Positions 29,398 through 41,837 of a stretch of 64,000 nucleotides of DNA are shown here, one piece after another. This stretch comes from Providencia sneebia DSM 19967 (GTDB lineage: Bacteria; Pseudomonadota; Gammaproteobacteria; Enterobacterales; Enterobacteriaceae), in contig NZ_CM001773.1 in assembly GCF_000314895.2 (NCBI RefSeq), forward strand, positions 1,579,950-1,643,949. Reading direction: 5' to 3'. Numbering within the stretch: position 1 is the stretch's first letter; each line of letters starts with the position of its first letter. The position numbers and the translations under genes are program-made. A model generated the notes under the pieces. That model was not told where the DNA came from. It saw nothing but the letters and a program-made list of their open reading frames with translations, and ran no database searches.

Positions 29398-29404
<7 letters not shown>
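28793..29404 (-). CDS. hisI: Bifunctional phosphoribosyl-AMP cyclohydrolase/phosphoribosyl-ATP pyrophosphatase
   Basis: HisIE catalyses steps two and three of histidine synthesis. The 203-residue protein (E. coli 203) has the cyclohydrolase domain first, with [24 protein letters not shown] (partly quoted), the zinc-binding [11 protein letters not shown] and [12 protein letters not shown]. The pyrophosphatase domain starts near residue 115, with [12 protein letters not shown] and [14 protein letters not shown]. Its ATG at 29404 overlaps the end of hisF by 7 bp. It is the last gene of the operon. Confidence 0.97.
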
Positions 29405-31491
<2,087 letters not shown>

Positions 31492-31492
<1 letters not shown>

Positions 31493-32559
31493 CAAAGCAC
31501 TCCTTTTGAACTCGGCAATGTATCTCCTTCAACACGGATTGCTTGGCGTAATGTACGGCCAAACACTTTAAATAAGCTTTCGGCTTTGTGATGATCGTTT
31601 TTACCTTTTGTTTTGAGGTGTAAAGTACAACCCATAGCATAAGAAAGAGAGCTGAAAAAGTGTTCAATCATTTCAGTACTCAGGTCACCAACGCGTTGGT
31701 ATTTAAATTCCGCTTTATATTCAAGGTGAGGGCGGCCAGAAATATCAAGGGCACAACGCGCTTGGCACTCATCCATTGGCAGCACGAAACCAAAACGTGC
31801 AATACCGCGTTTGTCACCAAGCGCCACTCGCAATGCTTCACCCAGAGCTAAACCAGTATCTTCAACGCTGTGGTGATCATCAATAAATAAGTCGCCTTTA
31901 ACATCAATGTTTAGACGAAAACCGCCATGTGTGGCAATTTGGTCTAACATGTGGTCAAAGAAACCCACTCCAGTATTAATTGTGCTACCACCTTCTCTGT
32001 CTAACCAGACCTCAACGGTAATATTGGTCTCTTTGGTGACACGCTCGACCAGAGCATAACGGTCACGTTTGGTTAATTTGTCAGTGATCGCAATCCAATC
32101 AAGTAATTCAGGGTTATATTGCAAACCTTGAATTCCCATATTTTCAGCAAGCTGTAAATCAGTTTCGCGATCGCCAATCACATAACTATTTGCGGTATCT
32201 AGTTGCCCATCAGTCAGATATTTTTCAACTAAACCTAATTTTGGTTTACGACATTCGCAATTATCCGCAGGTTTATGAGGACAAATTAAAACTTCATCAA
32301 AGTTGATTCCTTGTGACTCAAAAACTTGCATCATTAAGTTATGCGGTGGCTCAAAATCAGCAGTTGGGAAACTATCTGTCCCTAATCCATCTTGATTAGT
32401 GACCATAATCAAACGGTAGTTAGCTTTTTGGAGTGCTAACAAACTGGGTATCACTGCTTTTTCAAAGGCTAATTTAGTTAAGCTATCGACTTGAAAATCT
32501 GTGGGTGGCTCAGTAATTAATGTCCCATCACGATCAATAAACAGTATTTTTTGGCTCAT
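31492..32559 (-). CDS. hisB: Bifunctional histidinol-phosphatase/imidazoleglycerol-phosphate dehydratase
   Basis: HisB catalyses steps seven and nine of histidine synthesis. The 355-residue protein (E. coli 355) has an N-terminal HAD phosphatase domain with Asp9 and Asp11 (FIDRDGTLI) and a zinc loop ([15 protein letters not shown]). The C-terminal dehydratase domain starts near residue 165, with [29 protein letters not shown] and [18 protein letters not shown]. The fused form is typical of Gammaproteobacteria. The stop codon overlaps the hisH start. Confidence 0.97.
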
Positions 32560-32580
32560 GAGAATTTCCTATTTTCAGAT

Positions 32581-34977
<2,397 letters not shown>

Positions 34978-34978
<1 letters not shown>

Positions 34979-35880
34979 TACTCCATCATTTTTTCAATTG
35001 GTAGAACGAGAATGGAACTTGCTCCTAATGCTTTGAGTTTTTCCATTGTTTCCCAGAATAGCGTTTCGCTACTGACCATGTGCATTGCAACGCGATTCTG
35101 ATCGCCCGCCAAAGGAAGTAATGTTGGTCTTTCAGCGCCCGGCAATAATGCAATGATTTCTTCTAGGCGCTCACTTGGCGCGTGTAGCATGATGTATTTA
35201 GATTCACGAGCTTGTATAACACCTTGAATGCGCGTCATCATGCGGTCAATGAGTTGTTGTTTATCGGACGACATTTCGCCATCACGTTGAATGAGGCAAG
35301 CTTTAGAACGATAAATGACTTCAACTTCTTTAAGACCATTAGCTTCCAGTGTTGCACCTGTTGAAACAAGGTCACAAATAGCATCAGCGAGACCGGCACG
35401 AGGCGCAACTTCAACAGAACCATTCAATAAGCAAGATTTAAATTGAATGCCTTTTTCATCAAAATAGCGTTTTAGTAAGTATGGATAAGAGGTGGCGATA
35501 CGTGAGCCATTTAAACATTCTGCATTGGTGTAATTAAAGTCAATAGGTGCGGCAAGAGAAAGTCGGCAGCCACCGAAATCTAAACGGCGTAATGTTTTAA
35601 AATTACATTGGCTATTACCTTGGGCGCGACGGCTTAATAACTCTTCTTCAAGCACGTTTTCACCGATAATACCTAAGTCAACGACATCATCCATGACTAA
35701 ACCGGGGATATCGTCATCACGTACACGAAGTAAATCAATAGGCATATTTTCTGCATAAGCAATCAGTCGTTGCTGCTGTAGATTAATTTTAACGCCGCAG
35801 CGAGCGAGCAGTTCTCTTGAACCATCACTTAGGCGACCAGATTTTTGAATTGCAATTCTTAACCGTGATTTGTCTAACAT
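34978..35880 (-). CDS. hisG: ATP phosphoribosyltransferase HisG
   Basis: HisG condenses ATP with PRPP in the first, feedback-inhibited step of histidine synthesis. The 300-residue protein is the long hexameric form (E. coli 299) with the regulatory C-terminal domain from about residue 225. Family blocks are [41 protein letters not shown] and the PRPP loop [18 protein letters not shown]. It is the first enzyme gene after the leader and attenuator. Its stop codon overlaps hisD. Confidence 0.97.
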
Positions 35881-35921
35881 AAATTTACCCTGCTTATTCT
35901 GTAATATCTTTTTGATTAATA

Positions 35922-35957
35922 ATAAAAAAACCCTCGGAAGATTATCTTCCGAGGGTT
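35922..35957 (-). terminator. Histidine operon attenuator terminator
   Basis: On the minus strand a perfect 12-bp stem (AACCCTCGGAAG / CTTCCGAGGGTT) with a 5-base loop is followed by a run of T. It lies between hisL and hisG. When histidyl-tRNA is plentiful this terminator forms; ribosome stalling on the six hisL histidine codons favours the antiterminator. The region 35958-36025 would supply the alternative pairings. Confidence 0.9.
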
Positions 35958-36025
35958 CTCTTTAATTTCGCATTCAGCCACCGGAAGAGTTGTTGATCGT
36001 CTTCCAGCACACATCGCCCAAAAGA

Positions 36026-36073
36026 CTAATCAGGATGATGGTGATGATGATGGTTGCGTGAAATACGAGTCAT
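36026..36073 (-). CDS. hisL: his operon leader peptide HisL
   Basis: This is a 15-residue peptide, MTRISRNHHHHHHPD, with six consecutive histidine codons and a TAG stop. E. coli HisL is MTRVQFKHHHHHHHPD, with seven. It is the sensor of the attenuation mechanism of the operon. The promoter should lie just upstream of 36073, in AT-rich DNA, but I cannot fix its elements. Confidence 0.95.
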   Translation of the reverse strand: MTRISRNHHHHHHPD

Positions 36074-36362
36074 AATAACTTCCGTTCTATAAAATTAATG
36101 ATTATGTTAATTGCTTAAACATTCAATACATATCAACCTATCCGATTTGTGCTATGTAATGCAACCTTTTTTTCAAAATAAACAATAATAATTTTATCAT
36201 GGTTATTTATAGTGATTAATCGCTTAAATAATTTAAACTCGGCAATAAATAGGTTAATAAGGTAGAGAGATGATTAGCTGAATAATGCATGCCAGAGCTT
36301 ATGAAGTTAGTAACCGTTGTCATGAGTTAATGTTCATGGCATAAAATAGATTTTTATAAAGA
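36074..36362. other. AT-rich region upstream of the his leader
   Basis: This should hold the his promoter at its left end. No gene was seen in the rest; a short palindrome (CATGA / TCATG around 36321-36338) is the only structure noticed. Confidence 0.35.
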
Positions 36363-36635
36363 TTATTCTTTAATGCATTGTTTTTCTTTTATTTTTTGAT
36401 GAAACCGTGCTCGTGATATTGCTTGGTTTAAATGCATTAAATTATTCTCAACTGCCGATTTGTTTTTTCTTTCATTTATGCGCTTTGATTTGTCATTTTT
36501 CGCCAATGTTAATGTAAATATTTCCTTGTTGATATAACGGCTTTTTTCAATCTTTGATATAAAAAAATGAGATGTAATTTGTTGTTTTATCATTATAACA
36601 GACCCTATTAGATAACTTGGAATAGTTGAGATCAA
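36363..36635 (-). CDS. Possible small basic protein
   Basis: This open frame of 90 codons (76 if the ATG at 36593 is used) is rich in Lys, Arg, Asn and Ile. I do not recognise it, and no domain, signal peptide or strong ribosome binding site is visible. It lies in AT-rich DNA between hisL and yeeZ, which are adjacent in E. coli. It could be a real accessory gene, or chance in AT-rich sequence. Confidence 0.25.
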   Translation of the reverse strand: MISTIPSYLIGSVIMIKQQITSHFFISKIEKSRYINKEIFTLTLAKNDKSKRINERKNKSAVENNLMHLNQAISRARFHQKIKEKQCIKE

Positions 36636-36790
36636 ATCATAAAATTCAGTCGCTTTAAATTGAATTATTGAGAATTATTTGGCCTTTTTAGCTGAGAAAG
36701 TCATTATCATTAATAAGAAAAATTTCTTCTTTTGGAATAGAGTTCAATATATTCAAAAAAATCTTATAAACCCTACTAAGAAGGTGCGAA

Positions 36791-37618
36791 ATGAAGAAAG
36801 TGACAATTATTGGATTAGGTTGGTTAGGATTACCATTAGCAAGTGCTCTGTTAGCAGAGGACATTGTTGTTGCTGGTAGCAAAACAACATCTGATGGCGT
36901 GGCGGCTGCGCGTGCGATTGGTATTGATTGCTATCAACTACAATTAACACCTGAATTAGAGTGCGATACTGAGGATTTGCAGCAATTAATGGAAGATAGT
37001 GATGCGGTTGTGATTTTGTTACCGCCTTCTAAGGTGAGTGTAACCGCTTATATTGATGCTATTCAGCAACTTGTCGATACAGCAATAGCATTTCGTGTAC
37101 CGCGGATTATTTTTACTTCATCAACATCTGTTTATGGCAATGTATCCGGTGAAATAAGTGAAGATAGCGCACGCCAAGCAGAAACACGTTCAGCTCAGTC
37201 ATTAATTGATGTTGAAAATTGGCTACATGCATTACCTAATATTTCAGTTGATGTGTTGAGACTCGCTGGATTAGTCGGTGATCATCGCCATGCCGGGCGT
37301 TTTTTAGCAGGAAAAACCGACCTTAAAGGTGCACTGCAGCCTGTCAACATTGTGCATCAGGATGATGTGATTGAGGCTATTAAATTGTTACTACGTCAGC
37401 CTTCTGGTGGACATATTTACAATCTTTGTGCTCCAGAGCATCCGAGTAGAGCTAATTTTTATCGCCAAGCGACGCAAGCATTACATCTTGAACTGCCTGA
37501 ATTTATGGAAGAAAAAGAGAAAATAAATGGCAAAATCGTTAATGGGAATCGTATTTGCCATGAATTGGGGTTTGAATATCAGTACCCAAACCCACTCAAT
37601 ATGCCAATGAGTATTTAA
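36791..37618 (+). CDS. yeeZ: SDR-like NAD(P)-binding protein YeeZ
   Basis: This 275-residue protein aligns with E. coli YeeZ (274), a predicted NAD(P)-dependent epimerase/dehydratase of unknown substrate. The N-terminal Rossmann motif is IIGLGWLGLPLASAL. SGSKTTSDGVAAARAIGID-like residues follow, then FTSSTSVYGNVSGEI, RLAGLVGDHRHAGRFLAGKT, GGHIYNLCAPEHPSR and the C-terminal NELGFEYQYPNPL-type ending. AAGGTG precedes the ATG. In E. coli yeeZ lies directly beside hisL; here about 700 bp separate them. Its stop codon abuts the stop of the convergent GST gene, with no space for a terminator. Confidence 0.9.
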   Translation: MKKVTIIGLGWLGLPLASALLAEDIVVAGSKTTSDGVAAARAIGIDCYQLQLTPELECDTEDLQQLMEDSDAVVILLPPSKVSVTAYIDAIQQLVDTAIAFRVPRIIFTSSTSVYGNVSGEISEDSARQAETRSAQSLIDVENWLHALPNISVDVLRLAGLVGDHRHAGRFLAGKTDLKGALQPVNIVHQDDVIEAIKLLLRQPSGGHIYNLCAPEHPSRANFYRQATQALHLELPEFMEEKEKINGKIVNGNRICHELGFEYQYPNPLNMPMSI

Positions 37619-38242
37619 CTATTTTAATGGCATCATAACTATTTTTTGGAATGCAGGGCGTGTTTTTAATTGATTATACCAACGTTCTAAATTGTTAAAT
37701 TCAGGACGTTCTGATGCTATTTCACGCCAAGGATAAAAATAAGGTGCCAGAGAAATATCGGCTATACCAAATTGTTGTCCCGTAAAATAAGCTTGTTCAG
37801 CCAGCGCATCATCGGCAATTTTCAATAATTTTTCGATGTTTTGATAAATAGTGAGAGTAACTTGAGGGTCACGCTCAGATTCTGCAACACGTACGATTTT
37901 ATTCATCATCTGTTTAATATAATCAAATAAACTTCCACAGCCCCAATCCATCCACTTATCTGCTGCTGCTCTTTCTTGTAAATTTTGTGGCAATAATAAG
38001 TGAGAATGATCAAACTTTTCCGTAAGGTAACGTAAAATGGTATTCGATTCCCACAGGGTAAAGTCATCATCCTGTAGAGTTGGGATTGTACTATTGGGAT
38101 TTAATTTCTTATATTCAGGTGTATCAAGCCCGCCAAAAGGGCCACCAACATCTTTTTGCTCATAAGAAATATTTAATTCCTCAAGACACCAAAGGACTTT
38201 TTTTACATTTGAAGAATTTTTACGACCCCATACAGTTAGCAT
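37619..38242 (-). CDS. Glutathione S-transferase family protein
   Basis: This 207-residue protein has a thioredoxin-like N-terminal domain with VWGRKNSSNVKKVLWCLEEL (catalytic serine region SSN), PNSTIPTLQDDDFTLWESNTILRYL (partly quoted; the cis-proline and the ESN glutathione-binding turn) and an all-helical C-terminal domain with YFTGQQFGIADISLAPYFYPW (partly quoted). It belongs to the bacterial GST group used in detoxification or dechlorination; the substrate is unknown. The closest named E. coli protein cannot be settled by eye. It appears monocistronic and is convergent with yeeZ. Confidence 0.85.
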   Translation of the reverse strand: MLTVWGRKNSSNVKKVLWCLEELNISYEQKDVGGPFGGLDTPEYKKLNPNSTIPTLQDDDFTLWESNTILRYLTEKFDHSHLLLPQNLQERAAADKWMDWGCGSLFDYIKQMMNKIVRVAESERDPQVTLTIYQNIEKLLKIADDALAEQAYFTGQQFGIADISLAPYFYPWREIASERPEFNNLERWYNQLKTRPAFQKIVMMPLK

Positions 38243-38482
38243 AACTTTCCTCGCGATTTATTGTTGTTGTGCACTGACTTAAAGATAAGTGAATCTGTAT
38301 TATATAAATAATTGATATTATTTGCTGATATAACGGTCATATTTCACGTTATGCCTGTAACATATTTAATTCACTCTATTTTCTTGGGCTAGGTTTAGTA
38401 TTGTTATGGTGTAGTTTCTTGTAGTAAAAATCCCTATATTAATAGAGAATTAATCGTTTTTATATTCTTAAAGGAGTAACCG

Positions 38483-39688
38483 ATGAGTAAAAAGTTTTTA
38501 TCCGTAAAGGCTCGCTATCTTGGAACTGGATTGGGTCTTTTAGTTGCTGTGAGTAGTTATGTTTATGCAGCAGAGACGCCGGTTGCTCCACAGATTGATG
38601 CTAAAGCTTATGTGTTAATGGATTATGATAGTGGAAAAATTTTAGCATCAGGTCACCCAGATGAGCGGCTTGATCCTGCTAGTTTAACCAAAATGATGAC
38701 AAGTTATGTGATTGGGCAAGCTATTAAAGCGGGTAAAATCACTCCTCAAGATATTGTCACCGTTGGAGAAGATGCATGGGCAACGGGCAATCCTGTTTTG
38801 AAAGGCTCTTCTTTGATGTTTTTAAAACCTAAAGATAGAGTCTCTGTTCTTGATCTCAATAAAGGGATTGTTATTCAATCAGGTAATGATGCCAGTATTG
38901 CACTAGCTGATTATGTGGCAGGCAGCCAAGATTCATTTGTCAGTTTGATGAATCAGTATGTCAAACAATTAGGGTTAAAAAATACGCATTTTAAAACCGT
39001 TCATGGTTTAGATTCAGAAGGTCAATATAGTACAGCGCATGATATGGCTATTCTCGCTCAAGCCATGATCCGCGACGTACCAGAAGAATATGCGTTACAT
39101 AAAGAGAAAGAGTTTACCTTTAATAAAATTCGTCAGCCAAATCGTAACCGCTTATTGTGGAATCAAAACCTCAATGTTGATGGCGTGAAAACAGGTCATA
39201 CAAGTGGAGCCGGCCATAATTTAGTTGCTTCAGCGACAGATGGGCCAATGCGCTTAATCTCAGTTGTTTTAGGTGCACCGAGCGACCGAGTCCGCTTTAC
39301 TGAAAGTGAAAAATTATTAACTTGGGGTTTTCGTTTCTTTGAAACAGTAACGCCAATTAAAGCCGATCAAACTTTGCAAGTTCAAAGAGTCTGGTTTGGC
39401 GATAAATCTGAAGTTGCATTAGGGGTAGAAAAGGATGCAGCAGTCACTATTCCTAAAGGGCAATTACAGAATTTAAAAGTCAGTTACGAATTGAGTGAAC
39501 CTTCGATTGAGGCACCGTTACACAAAAACCAGGTTGTCGGAACAGTCAATTTTATATTGAATGACCAAATCGTTGAGCAGCGCCCTTTAGTCGTGAAAGA
39601 AGATGTTGAAGAAGCGGGTTTCTTTGGTCGTATTTGGGATTATATCGTCAAAACGGTGAGTGGCTGGTGGAGCGCTATTTTTGGTTAA
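38483..39688 (+). CDS. dacC: D-alanyl-D-alanine carboxypeptidase DacC (PBP6)
   Basis: DacC is a periplasmic low-molecular-weight penicillin-binding protein that trims the terminal D-Ala from peptidoglycan pentapeptides. The 401 residues match E. coli DacC (400) with long identical stretches ([20 protein letters not shown], quoted in part). A signal peptide of about 29 residues ends VYA. The active-site serine is Ser67 with Lys70 (SLTK); the SGN motif is IQSGNDAS, and the KTG motif is [10 protein letters not shown]-terminal amphipathic helix ([18 protein letters not shown]) anchors it to the inner membrane. AAGGAG precedes the ATG, and a terminator follows the stop. Confidence 0.95.
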   Translation: MSKKFLSVKARYLGTGLGLLVAVSSYVYAAETPVAPQIDAKAYVLMDYDSGKILASGHPDERLDPASLTKMMTSYVIGQAIKAGKITPQDIVTVGEDAWATGNPVLKGSSLMFLKPKDRVSVLDLNKGIVIQSGNDASIALADYVAGSQDSFVSLMNQYVKQLGLKNTHFKTVHGLDSEGQYSTAHDMAILAQAMIRDVPEEYALHKEKEFTFNKIRQPNRNRLLWNQNLNVDGVKTGHTSGAGHNLVASATDGPMRLISVVLGAPSDRVRFTESEKLLTWGFRFFETVTPIKADQTLQVQRVWFGDKSEVALGVEKDAAVTIPKGQLQNLKVSYELSEPSIEAPLHKNQVVGTVNFILNDQIVEQRPLVVKEDVEEAGFFGRIWDYIVKTVSGWWSAIFG

Positions 39689-39713
39689 TTTAAGCTCAGT
39701 GGGTTTTTAGTAT

Positions 39714-39743
39714 AAAAAAGGGAGCATGTATTGCTCCTTTTTT
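39714..39743 (+). terminator. Terminator of dacC
   Basis: A GGAGCA / TGCTCC stem with a 5-base loop, extended by flanking A and T residues, is followed by six T. It lies about 25 bp after the dacC stop. Confidence 0.85.
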
Positions 39744-40197
39744 AATGTTCAGCTCATTAAAAATAAATATCGCTAATCAATTATAGTGTTCAAAATAATA
39801 GACTATTATTAAAGTTAAAAATATAAAAACACTCTTTCCATTATCAATTGTTTTTATCAAATATATTTAATTAATTGCATTTTCTATCAAAGAATAGTCA
39901 ATAAATATATTGATTATTTAAAATATCTTAATATCTCGGTAGTCCGCGTTTTCTATTAATAAATTGAATGATAATTTTAAATTTCATAGTGATATTTTTA
40001 TTAAATTAAATATTTTTAGTTGGATTATTTTGTGTTTATTGGGTTTTTACAGATAAACTACAATTGCAATATTTTACTTTTAAATTAATATCTATCAAAT
40101 CTTTTACACTTAATTTTATTAATGATTATTAGTTATAAAAGATAATATGTTTTATAAATGGATTTAACATGTGTATTTAAAACGGAGAATGATATTT
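39744..40197. other. AT-rich region before the repeat/coiled-coil gene
   Basis: About 450 bp, strikingly AT-rich, with no credible gene. It presumably holds the promoter of the next gene. Long A/T tracts suggest an H-NS-bound, horizontally acquired segment, though this is inference. A ribosome binding site GGAG lies at 40184-40187. Confidence 0.45.
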
Positions 40198-41577
40198 ATG
40201 GCTATGACACTTGAACAAAGAAAACAGCAATTACGTGCAAAAAAAACAACTCAAGGCATTGGTGAGAATGAGGTGATTGGCGGTAACGCTAATAATTATG
40301 GCTATAATAACGGTGTAGTTGAAGGTGGAATGGCTGTTGATCAAGGGTTAGGTAATGGTGTTATTAATGGTGGTAATGCTATTAATAACAATATAAATGA
40401 AAGCATTATTAATGCTGGTAGTGTTATAAATAGTGGTCTTAATAATAGCTATGTTGTTGGGGGTAATGCGAAAAATGATGGTGTAAATAAAAATAATTTA
40501 TTAGCGGGTAGTGCAAGCAATGATTTTGGCTCAATTAATAAAGAAGAATCATTTATACAGGGTGGGGATGCATTTAGGAATATTCAGCAATATGTTGATA
40601 CGTATAGTAATACACAAAATCAATTAAACCAAATGCAAGAGGATTATGTAAAAATAAAGGCACAATTAGAAACAGGTATAGTTGGTGACCATACTCTATC
40701 GCAGTCAGAAAAACAGGAACTAGAATTATTATTGAAAGAAAAGAATGATAAAATTGTTAGTCTTACCAATCAATCATCAAAAAAAGATAGCTTAATTAGG
40801 GATATTACCGCACAACTTGAAGCTGCAAATAAACAAACTGAAGAGCTAAAGGAAAGTTTATATGAGGCTAATGGTAAAAAAAATTATTTATCGGAAAAAG
40901 TTGCAGATGCTCAGAAGGAAATTCATGAACTAAATGAAAATATTGAAAAATATAAAGATATTATAAATAATCATGAAAATGATAAATATGAACTAAGTAA
41001 AAAAGTTAGTGATCTAGAAATTGAGTTAGATAAGAAAAAAGGTGAACTGGAGAAAAATCATCAATTAATTGAACAAAATAAAGAAACTATCTCCAAGATT
41101 AATGCTGAGATTGACGCAATAAAAAATGAATACGCTAAAACAGAAGATAAACTTAAAAAACAGTTAGATGAAACAATGGAAAAAGTTTCAACGTTAGAAA
41201 AAGAGGGGAAAGAGAAACAGCTTGAATGCGCACCTACAATTAAAGAAAATCCTAAAAAAGGGTCAGTAACAGAAACAATAAAGGCTAATGAAAAACCGAG
41301 TTCTTCTATTGTTAATGGTGGATGTGTTCAAAATACTGGCACTAATGCAGGTTTAATTCATGCAGGTAATAGCCAATCAATTACCATGAATAATGAACTT
41401 AATATCAATAATAATTATTTTTCTAATGTTAATATGACAAATAAATTGAGTGAATCAATGAATAGTTTTGGTTGCTCAAAAGAAAGTGTTAGTTGTCAAG
41501 TATTAGGTCGAGTGGAATGTAATGCTCAACCTGTTATTCCTGTGGTTGCAAGTAATCTTTATTCTTTAGTTTGCTAA
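40198..41577 (+). CDS. Unknown protein: 15-residue repeats flanking a long coiled coil
   Basis: I do not recognise this 459-residue protein. Residues 1-22 are short, basic and helical (MTLEQRKQQLRAKK). Residues 23-112 are six tandem 15-residue repeats with the pattern N-G-V-V-x-G-G-N-A-x-N-x-G-x-N, followed by a degenerate seventh (about 117-128). Residues 140-345 are a heptad-rich, Lys/Glu-rich coiled coil. Residues 368-398 return to two more copies of the 15-residue unit (SSSIVNGGCVQNTGT and NAGLIHAGNSQSITM). The tail has four of the six cysteines and ends in Cys. There is no signal peptide or membrane segment. The repeats look like a short beta-solenoid. I chose the ATG at 40198, ten bases after GGAG; ATGs at 40189 and 40204 are alternatives. 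It stands alone in AT-rich DNA, and codons are AT-richer than in its neighbours, which suggests acquisition. Confidence 0.8.
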   Translation: MAMTLEQRKQQLRAKKTTQGIGENEVIGGNANNYGYNNGVVEGGMAVDQGLGNGVINGGNAINNNINESIINAGSVINSGLNNSYVVGGNAKNDGVNKNNLLAGSASNDFGSINKEESFIQGGDAFRNIQQYVDTYSNTQNQLNQMQEDYVKIKAQLETGIVGDHTLSQSEKQELELLLKEKNDKIVSLTNQSSKKDSLIRDITAQLEAANKQTEELKESLYEANGKKNYLSEKVADAQKEIHELNENIEKYKDIINNHENDKYELSKKVSDLEIELDKKKGELEKNHQLIEQNKETISKINAEIDAIKNEYAKTEDKLKKQLDETMEKVSTLEKEGKEKQLECAPTIKENPKKGSVTETIKANEKPSSSIVNGGCVQNTGTNAGLIHAGNSQSITMNNELNINNNYFSNVNMTNKLSESMNSFGCSKESVSCQVLGRVECNAQPVIPVVASNLYSLVC

Positions 41578-41593
41578 TAATTTATTCGATGCT

Positions 41594-41621
41594 ATAAAAA
41601 AATGCCTGCTATGCAGGCATT
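41594..41621 (-). terminator. Terminator for minus-strand transcripts (sdaB side)
   Basis: Read on the minus strand, the left palindrome of the element runs into seven or more T (the A-run at 41596-41602 on the plus strand). It is the first T-tailed hairpin after sdaB in its direction of transcription. Confidence 0.65.
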
Positions 41622-41783
41622 CAGACTGCTGACAAACATATTATGTTTGGCGGCAAGTCATATAGGTTTTGAAAATAAGCAAGGAAAATCAATACATTGA
41701 TTTTCGACTGATAACACAAAGCGGGAAAAACCACGCTTTTATCCCGCTTTGTCAACAACCTCAATGCCTGCTATGCAGGCATT
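41601..41783. repeat. 183-bp palindromic element with five hairpins
   Basis: Two identical 21-bp palindromes (arms AATGCCTGC and GCAGGCATT, loop TAT) sit at 41601-41621 and 41763-41783. Just inside them, CAGACTGCTGACAAA (41622-41636) and TTTGTCAACAACCTC (41748-41762) are imperfect inverted copies, so the whole is bounded by roughly 36-bp inverted repeats. Between are three more hairpins: 41633-41649 (CAAACAT / ATGTTTG), 41684-41705 (GAAAATCAAT / ATTGATTTTC) and 41716-41752 (ACAAAGCGGGA / TCCCGCTTTGT). It looks like a miniature mobile or extragenic repeat element. A structured RNA is the alternative. Confidence 0.7.
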
Positions 41784-41786
41784 TTT
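41763..41786 (+). terminator. Terminator for plus-strand transcripts (repeat-protein side)
   Basis: The right palindrome is followed on the plus strand by a run of five T. The left copy lacks T residues on this strand, so the transcript of the 459-aa gene probably passes through the whole element before ending here. Confidence 0.6.
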
Positions 41787-41837
41787 ACCAGAAAAATAAT
41801 GATGTTAATAAAAATACTATTCATAAAATAGTCAGAT

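Noticed and set aside
36640..36720. Fur box near yeeZ
   Set aside because: GAGAATTATT and CATTATCATTA look partly similar, but no 19-bp match to the consensus is present.
40264..40533. CRISPR-like repetition in the 459-aa gene
   Set aside because: The periodicity is in the protein (15 residues); the DNA units are diverged and there are no identical repeats with spacers.
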